From Terriglobia bacterium (GTDB taxonomy: Bacteria > Acidobacteriota > Terriglobia > Terriglobales > Acidobacteriaceae), in the NCBI GenBank assembly GCA_020073015.1, contig JAIQFZ010000003.1, positions 18,358 to 82,357 on the forward strand: a DNA stretch of 64,000 nucleotides. The letters are read 5' to 3'. Within the stretch, counting starts at the first letter, position 1; each line of letters begins with the position of its first letter. Of the stretch, positions 41,536-48,983 are shown in pieces. The notes under the pieces are model-generated. The model had not been told where the DNA came from. It was given only the letters and a program-made list of their open reading frames with translations, and did not search any database. The position numbers were made by a program, and so were the translations under genes.

Positions 41536-42087
41536 ATGCATCTCTCTTGTCTGCGGTCTCTGTTGAAAGCGGCTCTGCTGGCGGCTGCAATTTCCACCGC
41601 AAGCCACGCCTCTGCCACCGACTGTGTGCCCTTCGCGGAAGCCCGCCACCACCTCGGAAAAACCCAATGCGTCACCGGAACCGTCGTGCACGTGAAAGAG
41701 GGGAACAGCGGTGTAACGTTCCTTGACTTCTGCGAGAACTACGAAACCTGCCCCTTCGTCGTGGTCGTTTTCCAAGGCGACCTCAGAAGAGTAGGCGACG
41801 TTCGCCGGCTCACAGGGCGAGCCATTGAGATCAAGGGCACCGTGGAAGAGTATGACGGTCGAGCAGAAATCATCCTGCGCCATCCCCAGCAATTAGGCGA
41901 CAGTGCTTCCCTGCTATCTCCGCTGTCCAAGGACGCTGCCCTCGCGCCCTCCTTGCCCGGAGATTACGACGTGGAACGCCGGGGGCACTACAGCGCGGGG
42001 AAGCTCAAACACCCCAAGAAGACCAAGGCTACGGCGAAGAAGAAGCAGGGAGCGCCCGTATCCGTTGAAGACCCGAATCAGCCGTAA
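41536..42087 (+). CDS. Exported OB-fold-like protein
   Basis: 183 residues from ATG 41536, chosen because it leaves a clean signal peptide (MHLSCLRSLLKAALLAAAIS). ATG 41500 would add 12 residues. The mature part (about 35-130) is a small beta-barrel: CVTGTVVHVKEGNSGVTFLD, FVVVVFQGDLRRVGD and IEIKGTVEEYDGRAEIIL, like the OB-fold domains of the YhcR/micrococcal-nuclease-associated type. The tail is Lys-rich (KHPKKTKATAKKKQ), suggesting nucleic acid or polyanion binding. Four Cys in the barrel could form disulfides. Confidence 0.72.
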   Translation: MHLSCLRSLLKAALLAAAISTASHASATDCVPFAEARHHLGKTQCVTGTVVHVKEGNSGVTFLDFCENYETCPFVVVVFQGDLRRVGDVRRLTGRAIEIKGTVEEYDGRAEIILRHPQQLGDSASLLSPLSKDAALAPSLPGDYDVERRGHYSAGKLKHPKKTKATAKKKQGAPVSVEDPNQP

Positions 42088-42094
42088 ATCCCCT

Positions 42095-42172
42095 GTGGCG
42101 CGAACATTCTTGTCCGCGTGTCGGCAGCACCCGCCCTGCATGCTGGCGCGGACAAGAGTGTCCGCGCTACAC
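42095..42172 (-). repeat. Full GCGGACA-family repeat (78 bp) at the glycosyltransferase 3' end
   Basis: Two hairpin halves, gcgaaca-ttct-tgtccgc and gcggaca-agag-tgtccgc, flank a core (gtgtcggcagcaccc...ctgcatg). The element is the reverse-oriented twin of 43021-43100. On the minus strand it starts GTGTAG, and the TAG (42169-42167) is the stop codon of the glycosyltransferase. Confidence 0.88.
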
Positions 42173-43417
42173 CATTCCATTTCTCAGGTCTTCCAGCGCG
42201 TACTTGGTCCCCCGCCACACTATGCCGTCGTTGCGAATCGTAACGAACATCGACCGCAGGAGCGTGTACATGAACAGGGTGGTGCTGATGGGGTGCAAGA
42301 AAAAGTAATACGGCGGCACGGCAGAACGGGCCGACATGCCGCAATAGATTACGAAAATCGAGCCCAGGGCCACCGCGTACGGAACACGCACCCACCCATG
42401 CGCCAGCCAAACCCCGAGAAACGGCCCGAGATTCAGAAAAGCCAATCCCACGAGGGACACCAGCGTCCGCCACCACTGAAACGACAGCACGGCAAAGAAA
42501 TTCTTGGTCAGATTATTGACCACGCCGAAGGCGCCCTGCGCCCAGTGGATCGAGATCAGGTCCTCCCCGAACACGTTGCGCTGCGCGAATCCCGCGTTCT
42601 TCACCACTTTGCCCAGCTTCATGTCATCGAGCACTTCCATGCGTAATGCCTTGTACGTGCCCACGGCGTCATACACCGAGCGCCGCACCATGTTGAACGC
42701 GCCCACTCCCATGTGATCGCGGGCCTCCGGATCGGCCACCTTCCACGGACGATGGCCAAACACAAATAGCGCCTGGAAGAACGCGATCATCATCCTCTCG
42801 CCCGGACGCTTCATGATCATGCGCGGGAACAACACCACGTGATCGGCTTTTTCTGTCTCTGCGTATGCGACGGCCCGGCGCAGGGAATCGGGCTTGAACA
42901 GCACGTCGGCATCTGTGAATAGCAACCAGTCTCCGGTGGCCTGCTGGGCCGCAGTCCACATGGCATGCGTCTTCCCCAGCCACCCAGTGGGAAGGTCTGC
43001 AATGTGGATCACCTTCAGCCGTGTGGGGCGGACATTCCTGTCCGCCCCGGCATGCAGTGTGGGTGCTGCCGACACGCGGACAGGAATGTCCGCGCCACAC
43101 GAACTCTCGGTGGCAACCTCATCCATGATCTGCCCGGTGCGGTCCGTCGAGCGGTCATTGACGGCCATGATTTCGTAGTTGGAATAGTCAAGCGCCATCA
43201 GTCGAGTCAGGGTCTCGCGGATGTGCTCTTCTTCGTTGCGAGCGGGAACGATGATGGTAACGCGCGGCTCGCCGTCCGAAGCGGGGGGCCGGCGGTCCCA
43301 CTCGGGCAGCGCGATGTCCGCGATGCGGGGCATGCCGAAGGCAGCCTCCACGATCCGCGAAAACCAGGCCAGCGCCAGAATGCTGCCCACGATCCAGTTC
43401 ACAATGTGCCAAGTCAT
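42167..43417 (-). CDS. Membrane glycosyltransferase family 2
   Basis: 416 residues. N-terminal helix, then a GT-A domain: VTIIVPARNEEEHIRETLT near residue 53, VNDRSTDRTGQIMDE near 87, DADVLF (DxD metal motif) near 167, and GEDLISIHWAQGAFG as the acceptor region. At least three C-terminal membrane helices. It transfers a sugar from a nucleotide donor to an unknown lipid or polymer acceptor. Residues about 107-132 (CGADIPVRVSAAPTL and AGADRNVRPT) are encoded by an inserted 80-bp repeat at 43021-43100. The start overlaps the MFS gene by four bases. Confidence 0.87.
   Translation of the reverse strand: MTWHIVNWIVGSILALAWFSRIVEAAFGMPRIADIALPEWDRRPPASDGEPRVTIIVPARNEEEHIRETLTRLMALDYSNYEIMAVNDRSTDRTGQIMDEVATESSCGADIPVRVSAAPTLHAGADRNVRPTRLKVIHIADLPTGWLGKTHAMWTAAQQATGDWLLFTDADVLFKPDSLRRAVAYAETEKADHVVLFPRMIMKRPGERMMIAFFQALFVFGHRPWKVADPEARDHMGVGAFNMVRRSVYDAVGTYKALRMEVLDDMKLGKVVKNAGFAQRNVFGEDLISIHWAQGAFGVVNNLTKNFFAVLSFQWWRTLVSLVGLAFLNLGPFLGVWLAHGWVRVPYAVALGSIFVIYCGMSARSAVPPYYFFLHPISTTLFMYTLLRSMFVTIRNDGIVWRGTKYALEDLRNGMV
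43021..43100. repeat. GCGGACA-family repeat (80 bp) inserted in frame in a glycosyltransferase
   Basis: Hairpin gcggaca-ttcc-tgtccgc, a core with catgcagtgtgggtgctgcc, then hairpin gcggaca-ggaa-tgtccgc and gccacac. The inverted twin lies at 42095-42172, about 850 bp away at the 3' end of the same gene. It encodes about 26 residues that standard GT2 proteins lack, between the nucleotide-binding strand and the DxD motif. Confidence 0.88.
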
Positions 43418-44745
43418 TCTGCTAAGGAAGATGCTCCGGAGAGTTCTGGAGATGCTGCCGGGCCGCCATCCACTCTAAGCGCCGGTGCAAATCGCATTCC
43501 GTAAAACAGGATCGCCGAGGAAATCACCATGGCAATCACGGGTAACACAAACGCGGCTTGCAGGGAATGCCGGTCCGCCACCCATCCCATCATGGTTGGC
43601 GAAGGCACATCGCCCAGAATGTGGATGATGAAAATGTTCGCTGCGATGGCAGTGGCTCGAATATGCGGGCCCACCGAATTGATCAACGCCGCGTTCAGCG
43701 GGGAGGTATTCAGCAGCAGGAAGAAAGCCGCCGCCGCAATTGCAGGCGCCATGGCGTGCCCCTTCGCAAACAGCGCCACAATCATCACGGGCACCCCGAG
43801 CGCCATGCTGGCGGCAGAAACCAGGTAGTAGGAACTCTTCATCCGCGGCAACAGGTAGTCGCCCAACCATCCGCCGGCGAGCGCTGCCACAACCCCATCC
43901 ACCACGATGATGATGCCAAAAACAAAATTCGCGCGCGCGAGGGAGTAGTGACGTTCACTGTAAAGAAATTGCGGCATCCAGACCTGAATGCCACCCAGCG
44001 AAAACGTCATCGCCGCCATGCCCAGAGTCGCCGTCAAAAATGCTGGATTGCGCAAAACACTGACATATATTCTTTTCAAGTCCAAGTACACCGTCATGTA
44101 CAACCTTGTAAGGCGGCTACCCGTGAGAACTTTTTTCGGTAAGTCTTCGGGAGGTTCTTTGAGCGAGTCGAATTGCCCGCGCTCCGGTTCCTTTAGGAAC
44201 AATACCGCAATCGCCAGCAGGAATCCCGGCGCCGCCGCAATGTAGAATGGAAATCGCCAGCCGTAGTGCGCGCCTAGATTGCCGCCCAGCAAGTAGCCCG
44301 CCGCCGATCCCACCGGAATCGCCAGGTAAAACACACCCAGGATACGTCCCCGCTTTTCTTCCCCAAACAGATCCGCCACAAAGGTCGGCGCGATGGTAAC
44401 GAACGTTGCCTCACCAATCCCAACCAGCGTGTGCCGAATCAGCAGTTCGGCGTAGGTGTGGGTTACCGCCGTGAGCAGCGTAAGCGCGCTCCAGAAGATC
44501 GCCCCGAGCCCAATGATGAGTTTGCGCGAGTACCGGTCCGCGAGCGGCCCAACAAAGGGCGCAGCCACCATATAGAAACCAAGAAACGCGCTCGTCAGAT
44601 AGCCGATCTGCGCCTTGCTTACGTGAAACTCAACCTGAACCAGCGGCTGCACCGCAAACAGCACATTGCGGTCCGCATAGTTGAGCAGGTTGAGCGCCGT
44701 GAGCACGAGCAGCGCGGTGCGGGCATGGAGCTTGGGCTGGGTCAC
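43414..44745 (-). CDS. MFS transporter (Spinster-like)
   Basis: 443 residues, 12 membrane helices. The MFS signature is GPLADRYSRKLIIGLG near residue 66. LLNYADRNVLFAVQPLVQ in TM1 and GIGEATFVTIAPTFVADLF in TM4 are typical of the Spinster/hexuronate-like branch. Substrate unknown; a lipid or an organic acid is possible. It overlaps the glycosyltransferase by four bases on the same strand, so the two are translationally coupled and may serve one glycoconjugate pathway. Confidence 0.85.
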   Translation of the reverse strand: MTQPKLHARTALLVLTALNLLNYADRNVLFAVQPLVQVEFHVSKAQIGYLTSAFLGFYMVAAPFVGPLADRYSRKLIIGLGAIFWSALTLLTAVTHTYAELLIRHTLVGIGEATFVTIAPTFVADLFGEEKRGRILGVFYLAIPVGSAAGYLLGGNLGAHYGWRFPFYIAAAPGFLLAIAVLFLKEPERGQFDSLKEPPEDLPKKVLTGSRLTRLYMTVYLDLKRIYVSVLRNPAFLTATLGMAAMTFSLGGIQVWMPQFLYSERHYSLARANFVFGIIIVVDGVVAALAGGWLGDYLLPRMKSSYYLVSAASMALGVPVMIVALFAKGHAMAPAIAAAAFFLLLNTSPLNAALINSVGPHIRATAIAANIFIIHILGDVPSPTMMGWVADRHSLQAAFVLPVIAMVISSAILFYGMRFAPALRVDGGPAASPELSGASSLAE

Positions 44746-44792
44746 GGTCGAGCGAATATAGCATGGCCCATGGCTGACACGCTGGCTTGAGG

Positions 44793-44828
44793 TTAACGAT
44801 TGACATTATTAACGTGTTGCGTTAAGCT
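44793..44828 (+). promoter_or_regulatory. Predicted higBA promoter and HigA operator
   Basis: A perfect inverted repeat ttaacg (44809-44814), 5-bp spacer, cgttaa (44820-44825) lies just before the higB start. A further half site ttaacg is at 44793-44798. A -35-like ttgaca is at 44800-44805, with a weak -10 (taagct, 44823-44828) 17 bases on, so the palindrome overlaps the promoter. This is the layout of autorepressed toxin-antitoxin operons. Confidence 0.6.
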
Positions 44829-44834
44829 AGCCGG

Positions 44835-45110
44835 GTGATCAAGACTTTCGCCAACAAGGAGACGGCGGAAATCTGGAGGACCGGCAGAACACGGGGCGCA
44901 CTGCCAGCCAGTGTGACGAAACGGAAATTGGCGATGCTAGATGGCGCCCAGCTGCTGGACGACTTAAAGGTCCCTCCCGGAAACCGGCTGGAGAAGCTCC
45001 ACGGGGACCGCCGGGGACAGCACAGCAAAGGGATCAACGATCAGTACAGAATCTGCTTCGTATGGCGCGGACCCGATGCCTACGATGTGGAGATCACAGA
45101 TTACCATTAG
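44835..45110 (+). CDS. higB: HigB-type RelE-family mRNA interferase toxin
   Basis: 91 residues, GTG start. KTFANKETAEIWRTGRTRG, the central KRKLAMLDGAQLLDDLKVPP, LEKLHGDRRGQHSKGINDQY and RICFVWRGPDAYDVEITDYH are typical of the plasmid-maintenance killer (HigB) branch of RelE toxins. It would cleave ribosome-bound mRNA. The antitoxin gene follows after 11 bases, in the toxin-first order typical of higBA. Confidence 0.93.
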   Translation: MIKTFANKETAEIWRTGRTRGALPASVTKRKLAMLDGAQLLDDLKVPPGNRLEKLHGDRRGQHSKGINDQYRICFVWRGPDAYDVEITDYH

Positions 45111-45121
45111 GGCCAATCAGC

Positions 45122-45442
45122 ATGAGCATTGTCAGAAAAAGCACACCCAACTGGAGAGTTCACCCGGGCGAGATCCTGCGCGAGGAATTCCTGAAGCCCC
45201 TCGGCATGTCGGTCTATGCACTGGCGAAGCGACTTCGCGTCCCCGCGCCTAGGATCAATGACATCGTTCTCGAACGTCGCGGCATCAGCGCCGACACAGC
45301 CGTCCGCCTGTCCCGCTTCTTTGGAACGACCGAACACTTCTGGCTGAACCTACAGGTCGCGTACGAAATAAGCCGCGCAAAAGACGAGCACGCGGCAGAG
45401 ATTCAACTCATCCAGCCGCGAGCGGCAGCCGCATCACGTTAA
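45122..45442 (+). CDS. higA: HigA-type antitoxin, HTH repressor
   Basis: 106 residues from ATG 45122. WRVHPGEILREEFLKPLGMS leads into an XRE-type helix-turn-helix (VYALAKRLRVPAPRINDIVL, SADTAVRLSRFFGTTEHFWL), the HigA hallmark. It binds HigB and represses the operon, most likely at the ttaacg-N5-cgttaa site upstream of higB. The pair looks complete and intact. Confidence 0.94.
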   Translation: MSIVRKSTPNWRVHPGEILREEFLKPLGMSVYALAKRLRVPAPRINDIVLERRGISADTAVRLSRFFGTTEHFWLNLQVAYEISRAKDEHAAEIQLIQPRAAAASR

Positions 45443-45457
45443 CCGTACGGAGCCCTT

Positions 45458-46021
45458 GTGCCGCGCCATGCCCTGGCTGAGTCAACCATTCGCGAGGTTC
45501 TGCTCGAAACCTACGCTGCCAATGACCGCATGAACCAGCTTCTCTTCGAGCACCTGGATGCGCGCGCGGGGCGCGCCAAACCTCCCGGCTTGAGCCGGCA
45601 GGAGGGCCGTACCATCGCCGCCATCCTTGCGCACGTCCACAACAACCGCTTGGTTTGGCTGAAACGCTCGGCACCTCATCTCAGGTGTCCTGCGCCTCTT
45701 GATCCCCTTCGCTGCACCCTAATACAAGCGGCCAGCGCCCACCAAAAGAGCGCCGCGCGCTGCTTTCAAATGCTCAAGGAAGCATTGTCGGAGAATCCGG
45801 ATCGGCGGGTGACGAAATTCTCACGCGGCAGTTGGGCTCCCGTGTGGCCGGCTGGTGCGACCATGTTTGCCTACATGTTCGCCCATGAAGCGCATCACCG
45901 TGGGCAGGTGATCGCGATCGCTCACCAACTCGGCTACCGACTACCCGAAAAGGCTGCTTACGGGATCTGGCAGTGGGACAGGATTTGGAAAGAGCTGGGT
46001 TTCGCCTGCGGCCCCAGATAA
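45458..46021 (+). CDS. DinB-family protein
   Basis: 187 residues, GTG start. Metal-ligand histidines are seen in AAILAHVHNNRLVWLKR (about residue 55) and in MFAHEAHHRGQVIAIAHQLG (about 140-160), the typical DinB triad positions. The C-terminus ends YGIWQWDRIWKELG. Possible bacillithiol- or mycothiol-type S-transferase fold, function unknown. It starts 15 bases after higA and may be read from the same promoter, but DinB genes are not a usual part of higBA modules. Confidence 0.85.
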   Translation: MPRHALAESTIREVLLETYAANDRMNQLLFEHLDARAGRAKPPGLSRQEGRTIAAILAHVHNNRLVWLKRSAPHLRCPAPLDPLRCTLIQAASAHQKSAARCFQMLKEALSENPDRRVTKFSRGSWAPVWPAGATMFAYMFAHEAHHRGQVIAIAHQLGYRLPEKAAYGIWQWDRIWKELGFACGPR

Positions 46022-46085
46022 CTCCCGCGCTGCCGACGTCGCGCTCCGTCCTTCGAAGTGAACCGCACTTCTGCAATCTGACTTC

Positions 46086-46493
46086 TCACTTCTGACTGCT
46101 TTTCGCCCGCGGCCACTTCGCAATCACCACCGTTGAGATCCCGCCCCGTGGCCGGAAGTCTCCTTTCACCTCGGCCCACACCGGCTTCGCCCAGCGCACC
46201 ACATCCTCAAGAACCTGGTTGACCGCATTCTCCTGGAAGATTCCCAGGTTCCGATACGACTGCAAATACTCCTTCAGCGATTTCAACTCCAGGCACTTCT
46301 TGTCGGGCATGTACCGGATCACGATCGTCCCGAAATCCGGCAGTCCCGTCTTGGGACACACTGAAGTGAATTCGGGGTCGTCCACCACGATCTCGTACCC
46401 AGGAAATTGGTTCGGCCAGGTTTCAATTTCGGGAAAGTTATGTTCCAGCCCGGCGCTGGCGTGCTCCGCAGTGTAGCGGGGAGGTTTCGGCAT
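46086..46493 (-). CDS. queF: NADPH-dependent preQ0 reductase QueF
   Basis: 135 residues from ATG 46493, the short unimodular form. Catalytic Cys is in FTSVCPKTGLPDFG with the Asp seven residues later. The QueF motif is LELKSLKEYLQSYRN, and ENAVNQVLEDVV follows. It reduces 7-cyano-7-deazaguanine to preQ1 for queuosine in tRNA. No other que gene is nearby. Confidence 0.95.
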   Translation of the reverse strand: MPKPPRYTAEHASAGLEHNFPEIETWPNQFPGYEIVVDDPEFTSVCPKTGLPDFGTIVIRYMPDKKCLELKSLKEYLQSYRNLGIFQENAVNQVLEDVVRWAKPVWAEVKGDFRPRGGISTVVIAKWPRAKSSQK

Positions 46494-46655
46494 GCGCTTA
46501 TTGTACCTATCGGCGTGCCAGGAGCTAAAATTCCGCGCTGGGCGCCGGTGCCGACGGTTGTGACCGCGCATCTAATTCAGTGAGTAGAGAGTGCCGGTTT
46601 TGCCTGCATACTGGTAGCGCCTGAGTGATACATTGATACTTACGCTTTCCCTTGC

Positions 46656-47897
46656 ATGCCATTGAATGGAAACAGTTCGGGGCGCCGATCGCGGCGCTGG
46701 TGGGTGACTGCCCTGCCAATCCTGGCGGCCGTCGTCGTGCTGGCTGCGGTCTGGCGACGCGATGACTCCGTGCCGGTGCGCACGGCGGTCGTGGAGCAAA
46801 CCTCGATTCGCAGTTTGATTTCGACCAACGGGAAGATCGAGCCCGTCAACAATTTTGAGGCTCACGCACCCGCCGCAACCAGCGTGCGCCGGGTGCTCGT
46901 CAAAGAAGGCGATTTCGTCAAGCAGGGACAGCTTCTCCTGGAACTGGACGACGCCGATGCGCGAGCCCAGGCGGCCCGCGCTCAGACCCAGATCAAGGCG
47001 GCTCAAGCCGATCTCAGCGCCGTCGAGCGGGGCGGCAGCCAGGAGGAAGTCCTCAACCTCGACGCTCAATTAGTGAAAGCACGCACGGACCGCGATTTCG
47101 CGCAGCGCAATCTGGATGCCCTCAAGCGGCTTGAGCCGCAGGGCGCAGCCTCAGCCGGAGAAGTACAGGAGGCCGAAAACGGCCTGGCGCGCGCCGACGC
47201 GCAATTGACTCTCCTCCAGCAGAAACAGACCAAACGATACTCAAAGCCGGAAGTTGCTCGGGTCGAAGCCCTAAGAACAGAGGCTCAGGCCACCTACGAC
47301 GCAGCCCAGGAGGTGGTCGCCAAATCCAACGTGCGTGCTCCCTTTGGCGGCATCGTCTATTCCCTGCCCGTCAAGCCAGGCGGCTTTGTCTCGGCTGGAG
47401 ACCTCCTGCTGCAAGTCGCCGATCTCAGAAAAGTCCTGGTTCGCGCCTTCGTGGATGAACCGGATGTCGGCAGGCTCACCTTGGGGAACCCCATCGAAAT
47501 CACGTGGGACGCGATTCCCGGGCGTGTCTGGCAGGCCCAGGTCACTGCGATCCCTTCCACGGTAAGGCTGCACGGGGCCCGCAACGTCGGCGAGACAACC
47601 TGCATCGTAGAGAACAAAGATTTGAAATTGTTGCCGAATGTGAACGTGGGAGTCACGATCGTGGCCGCCGCACACGACAATGTGCTGGTCGTGCCGCGCG
47701 AGGCCGTGCGCATGGACGACACCCGGCCCTACGTTCTGCAGGTTGTCGGCCACGAACTCAAGCGTCGCGATGTGGAGACTTCGCTCTCCAATCTGACGCA
47801 GGTCGAAGTGACGCGCGGCCTCTCGGCCCGCGACATCATCGCGATCAGTTCGTCGAACAACAAACCGATCGGCGATGGAACGCAGGTCAAGTTTTAG
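46656..47897 (+). CDS. Periplasmic adaptor (membrane fusion) protein, HlyD/MacA-like
   Basis: 413 residues. One N-terminal helix (WWVTALPILAAVVVLAAVW), then a lipoyl/barrel-sandwich half (VRRVLVKEGDFVKQGQLLLE). A helical hairpin spans about 100-215, the second lipoyl half is SNVRAPFGGIVYSLPVKPGG, and beta-barrel strands complete it. It connects an inner-membrane pump with a TolC-type channel. A TPR gene and a TolC-like gene follow, but no pump is adjacent in the window. Confidence 0.9.
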   Translation: MPLNGNSSGRRSRRWWVTALPILAAVVVLAAVWRRDDSVPVRTAVVEQTSIRSLISTNGKIEPVNNFEAHAPAATSVRRVLVKEGDFVKQGQLLLELDDADARAQAARAQTQIKAAQADLSAVERGGSQEEVLNLDAQLVKARTDRDFAQRNLDALKRLEPQGAASAGEVQEAENGLARADAQLTLLQQKQTKRYSKPEVARVEALRTEAQATYDAAQEVVAKSNVRAPFGGIVYSLPVKPGGFVSAGDLLLQVADLRKVLVRAFVDEPDVGRLTLGNPIEITWDAIPGRVWQAQVTAIPSTVRLHGARNVGETTCIVENKDLKLLPNVNVGVTIVAAAHDNVLVVPREAVRMDDTRPYVLQVVGHELKRRDVETSLSNLTQVEVTRGLSARDIIAISSSNNKPIGDGTQVKF

Positions 47898-47899
47898 TG

Positions 47900-48862
47900 A
47901 TGAAGTGGGTTTCCCAAGCTCTATTCGCTGCCGCCTTGCTGCTGTCGGGGTTGCCTGCGGTCGCTGCTGACTCCGCTAAGGATTTGCTGGCCGCTGGCCG
48001 CATCGACGAAGCCATCACGGCCCTCAACGGCCGGCTGTCATCGGCCCCCACGGATGCCGAGTCCTCCAACCTGCTTTGCCGCTCCTACTTTGCCCTGGAC
48101 GACTGGGATCGGGCCGAGTCCGCCTGCAAGCGAGCGGTCGCGCTTGACTCGAACAACAGCCGTTTTCATCTCTGGCTGGGGCGCGTTTACGGCGAGAAAG
48201 CGGACCGCGCGAACTTCCTGAGCGCCGCCAGCCTGGCCGGGAAAGTGCGTGAGGAATTTCAGCGCGCGGTTCAACTCAACCCGCAAGATGTCGACGCGCG
48301 CCTCGATCTGGCCGAGTTCTATGTTGGAGCGCCCGGCATTGTGGGTGGCGGCGACGATAAAGCCCGGGAGCAGGCAAAAGCCATTGGGACCATCAATCCT
48401 GCCGGCGAACACTGGGTATACGCGCGCATCGCCGAAAAGAAAAAAGATCCCAAAGCGGCCGAGCACGAATATCGCCAGCAGATCGAACTCAGCAAGGGCG
48501 ACGCAGAGGCATGGTTGAACCTCGCTCTCTTTCTCCGCGGGCAAAAGCGTTTCGACGAGATGGAGCAGGCCATCGTCAAGGCGAGCCAGGCCCCAATGCC
48601 CAAACCCGATGTACTGGTTGACGCTGCGCGGGCCCTGTTTCGCTCCGGACGAAGCTATCCGTTCGCCACCGAATTGCTGAAGCGCTATCTGGCGACCGGC
48701 CCGGTCGAGGAACAGCCGGCCTTCAAGGCCCATTACCTGCTCGGCCAATTGCTCGAAAAGCAGGGAGACAAGGCGGGCGCTGCGCAGCAATATCGCGCCT
48801 CCCTGGCCTTGGCCCGGAACTTTGGTCTGGCCCAGGAAGCACTCAACCGAGTCGCCCACTGA
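47900..48862 (+). CDS. Exported TPR protein
   Basis: 320 residues from ATG 47900, two bases after the adaptor stop. Signal peptide ALFAAALLLSGLPAVAA. At least five TPR-type repeats cover most of the mature chain, for example LLCRSYFALDDWDRAESACK, KVREEFQRAVQLNPQDVDA and HYLLGQLLEKQGDKAGAAQQ. Its place between adaptor and outer-membrane channel suggests a periplasmic scaffolding role in this export system. Confidence 0.88.
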   Translation: MKWVSQALFAAALLLSGLPAVAADSAKDLLAAGRIDEAITALNGRLSSAPTDAESSNLLCRSYFALDDWDRAESACKRAVALDSNNSRFHLWLGRVYGEKADRANFLSAASLAGKVREEFQRAVQLNPQDVDARLDLAEFYVGAPGIVGGGDDKAREQAKAIGTINPAGEHWVYARIAEKKKDPKAAEHEYRQQIELSKGDAEAWLNLALFLRGQKRFDEMEQAIVKASQAPMPKPDVLVDAARALFRSGRSYPFATELLKRYLATGPVEEQPAFKAHYLLGQLLEKQGDKAGAAQQYRASLALARNFGLAQEALNRVAH

Positions 48863-48983
48863 GGAGTGGCGCATCCTCCCGCGCAAAAAATCGACCGATT
48901 CCTACAAGTTTCTGCCGCTTCCCGTCCGGCGCACTACAATTTGTGCGTCGCGGTCGAGCCGCGGCCTGATCAAGGGTGACACG

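Noticed and set aside
42095..43100. A CRISPR array suggested by repeated gcggaca...tgtccgc units
   Set aside because: The units are palindromic, occur singly or in inverted pairs at irregular distances and have no uniform spacers or cas genes.
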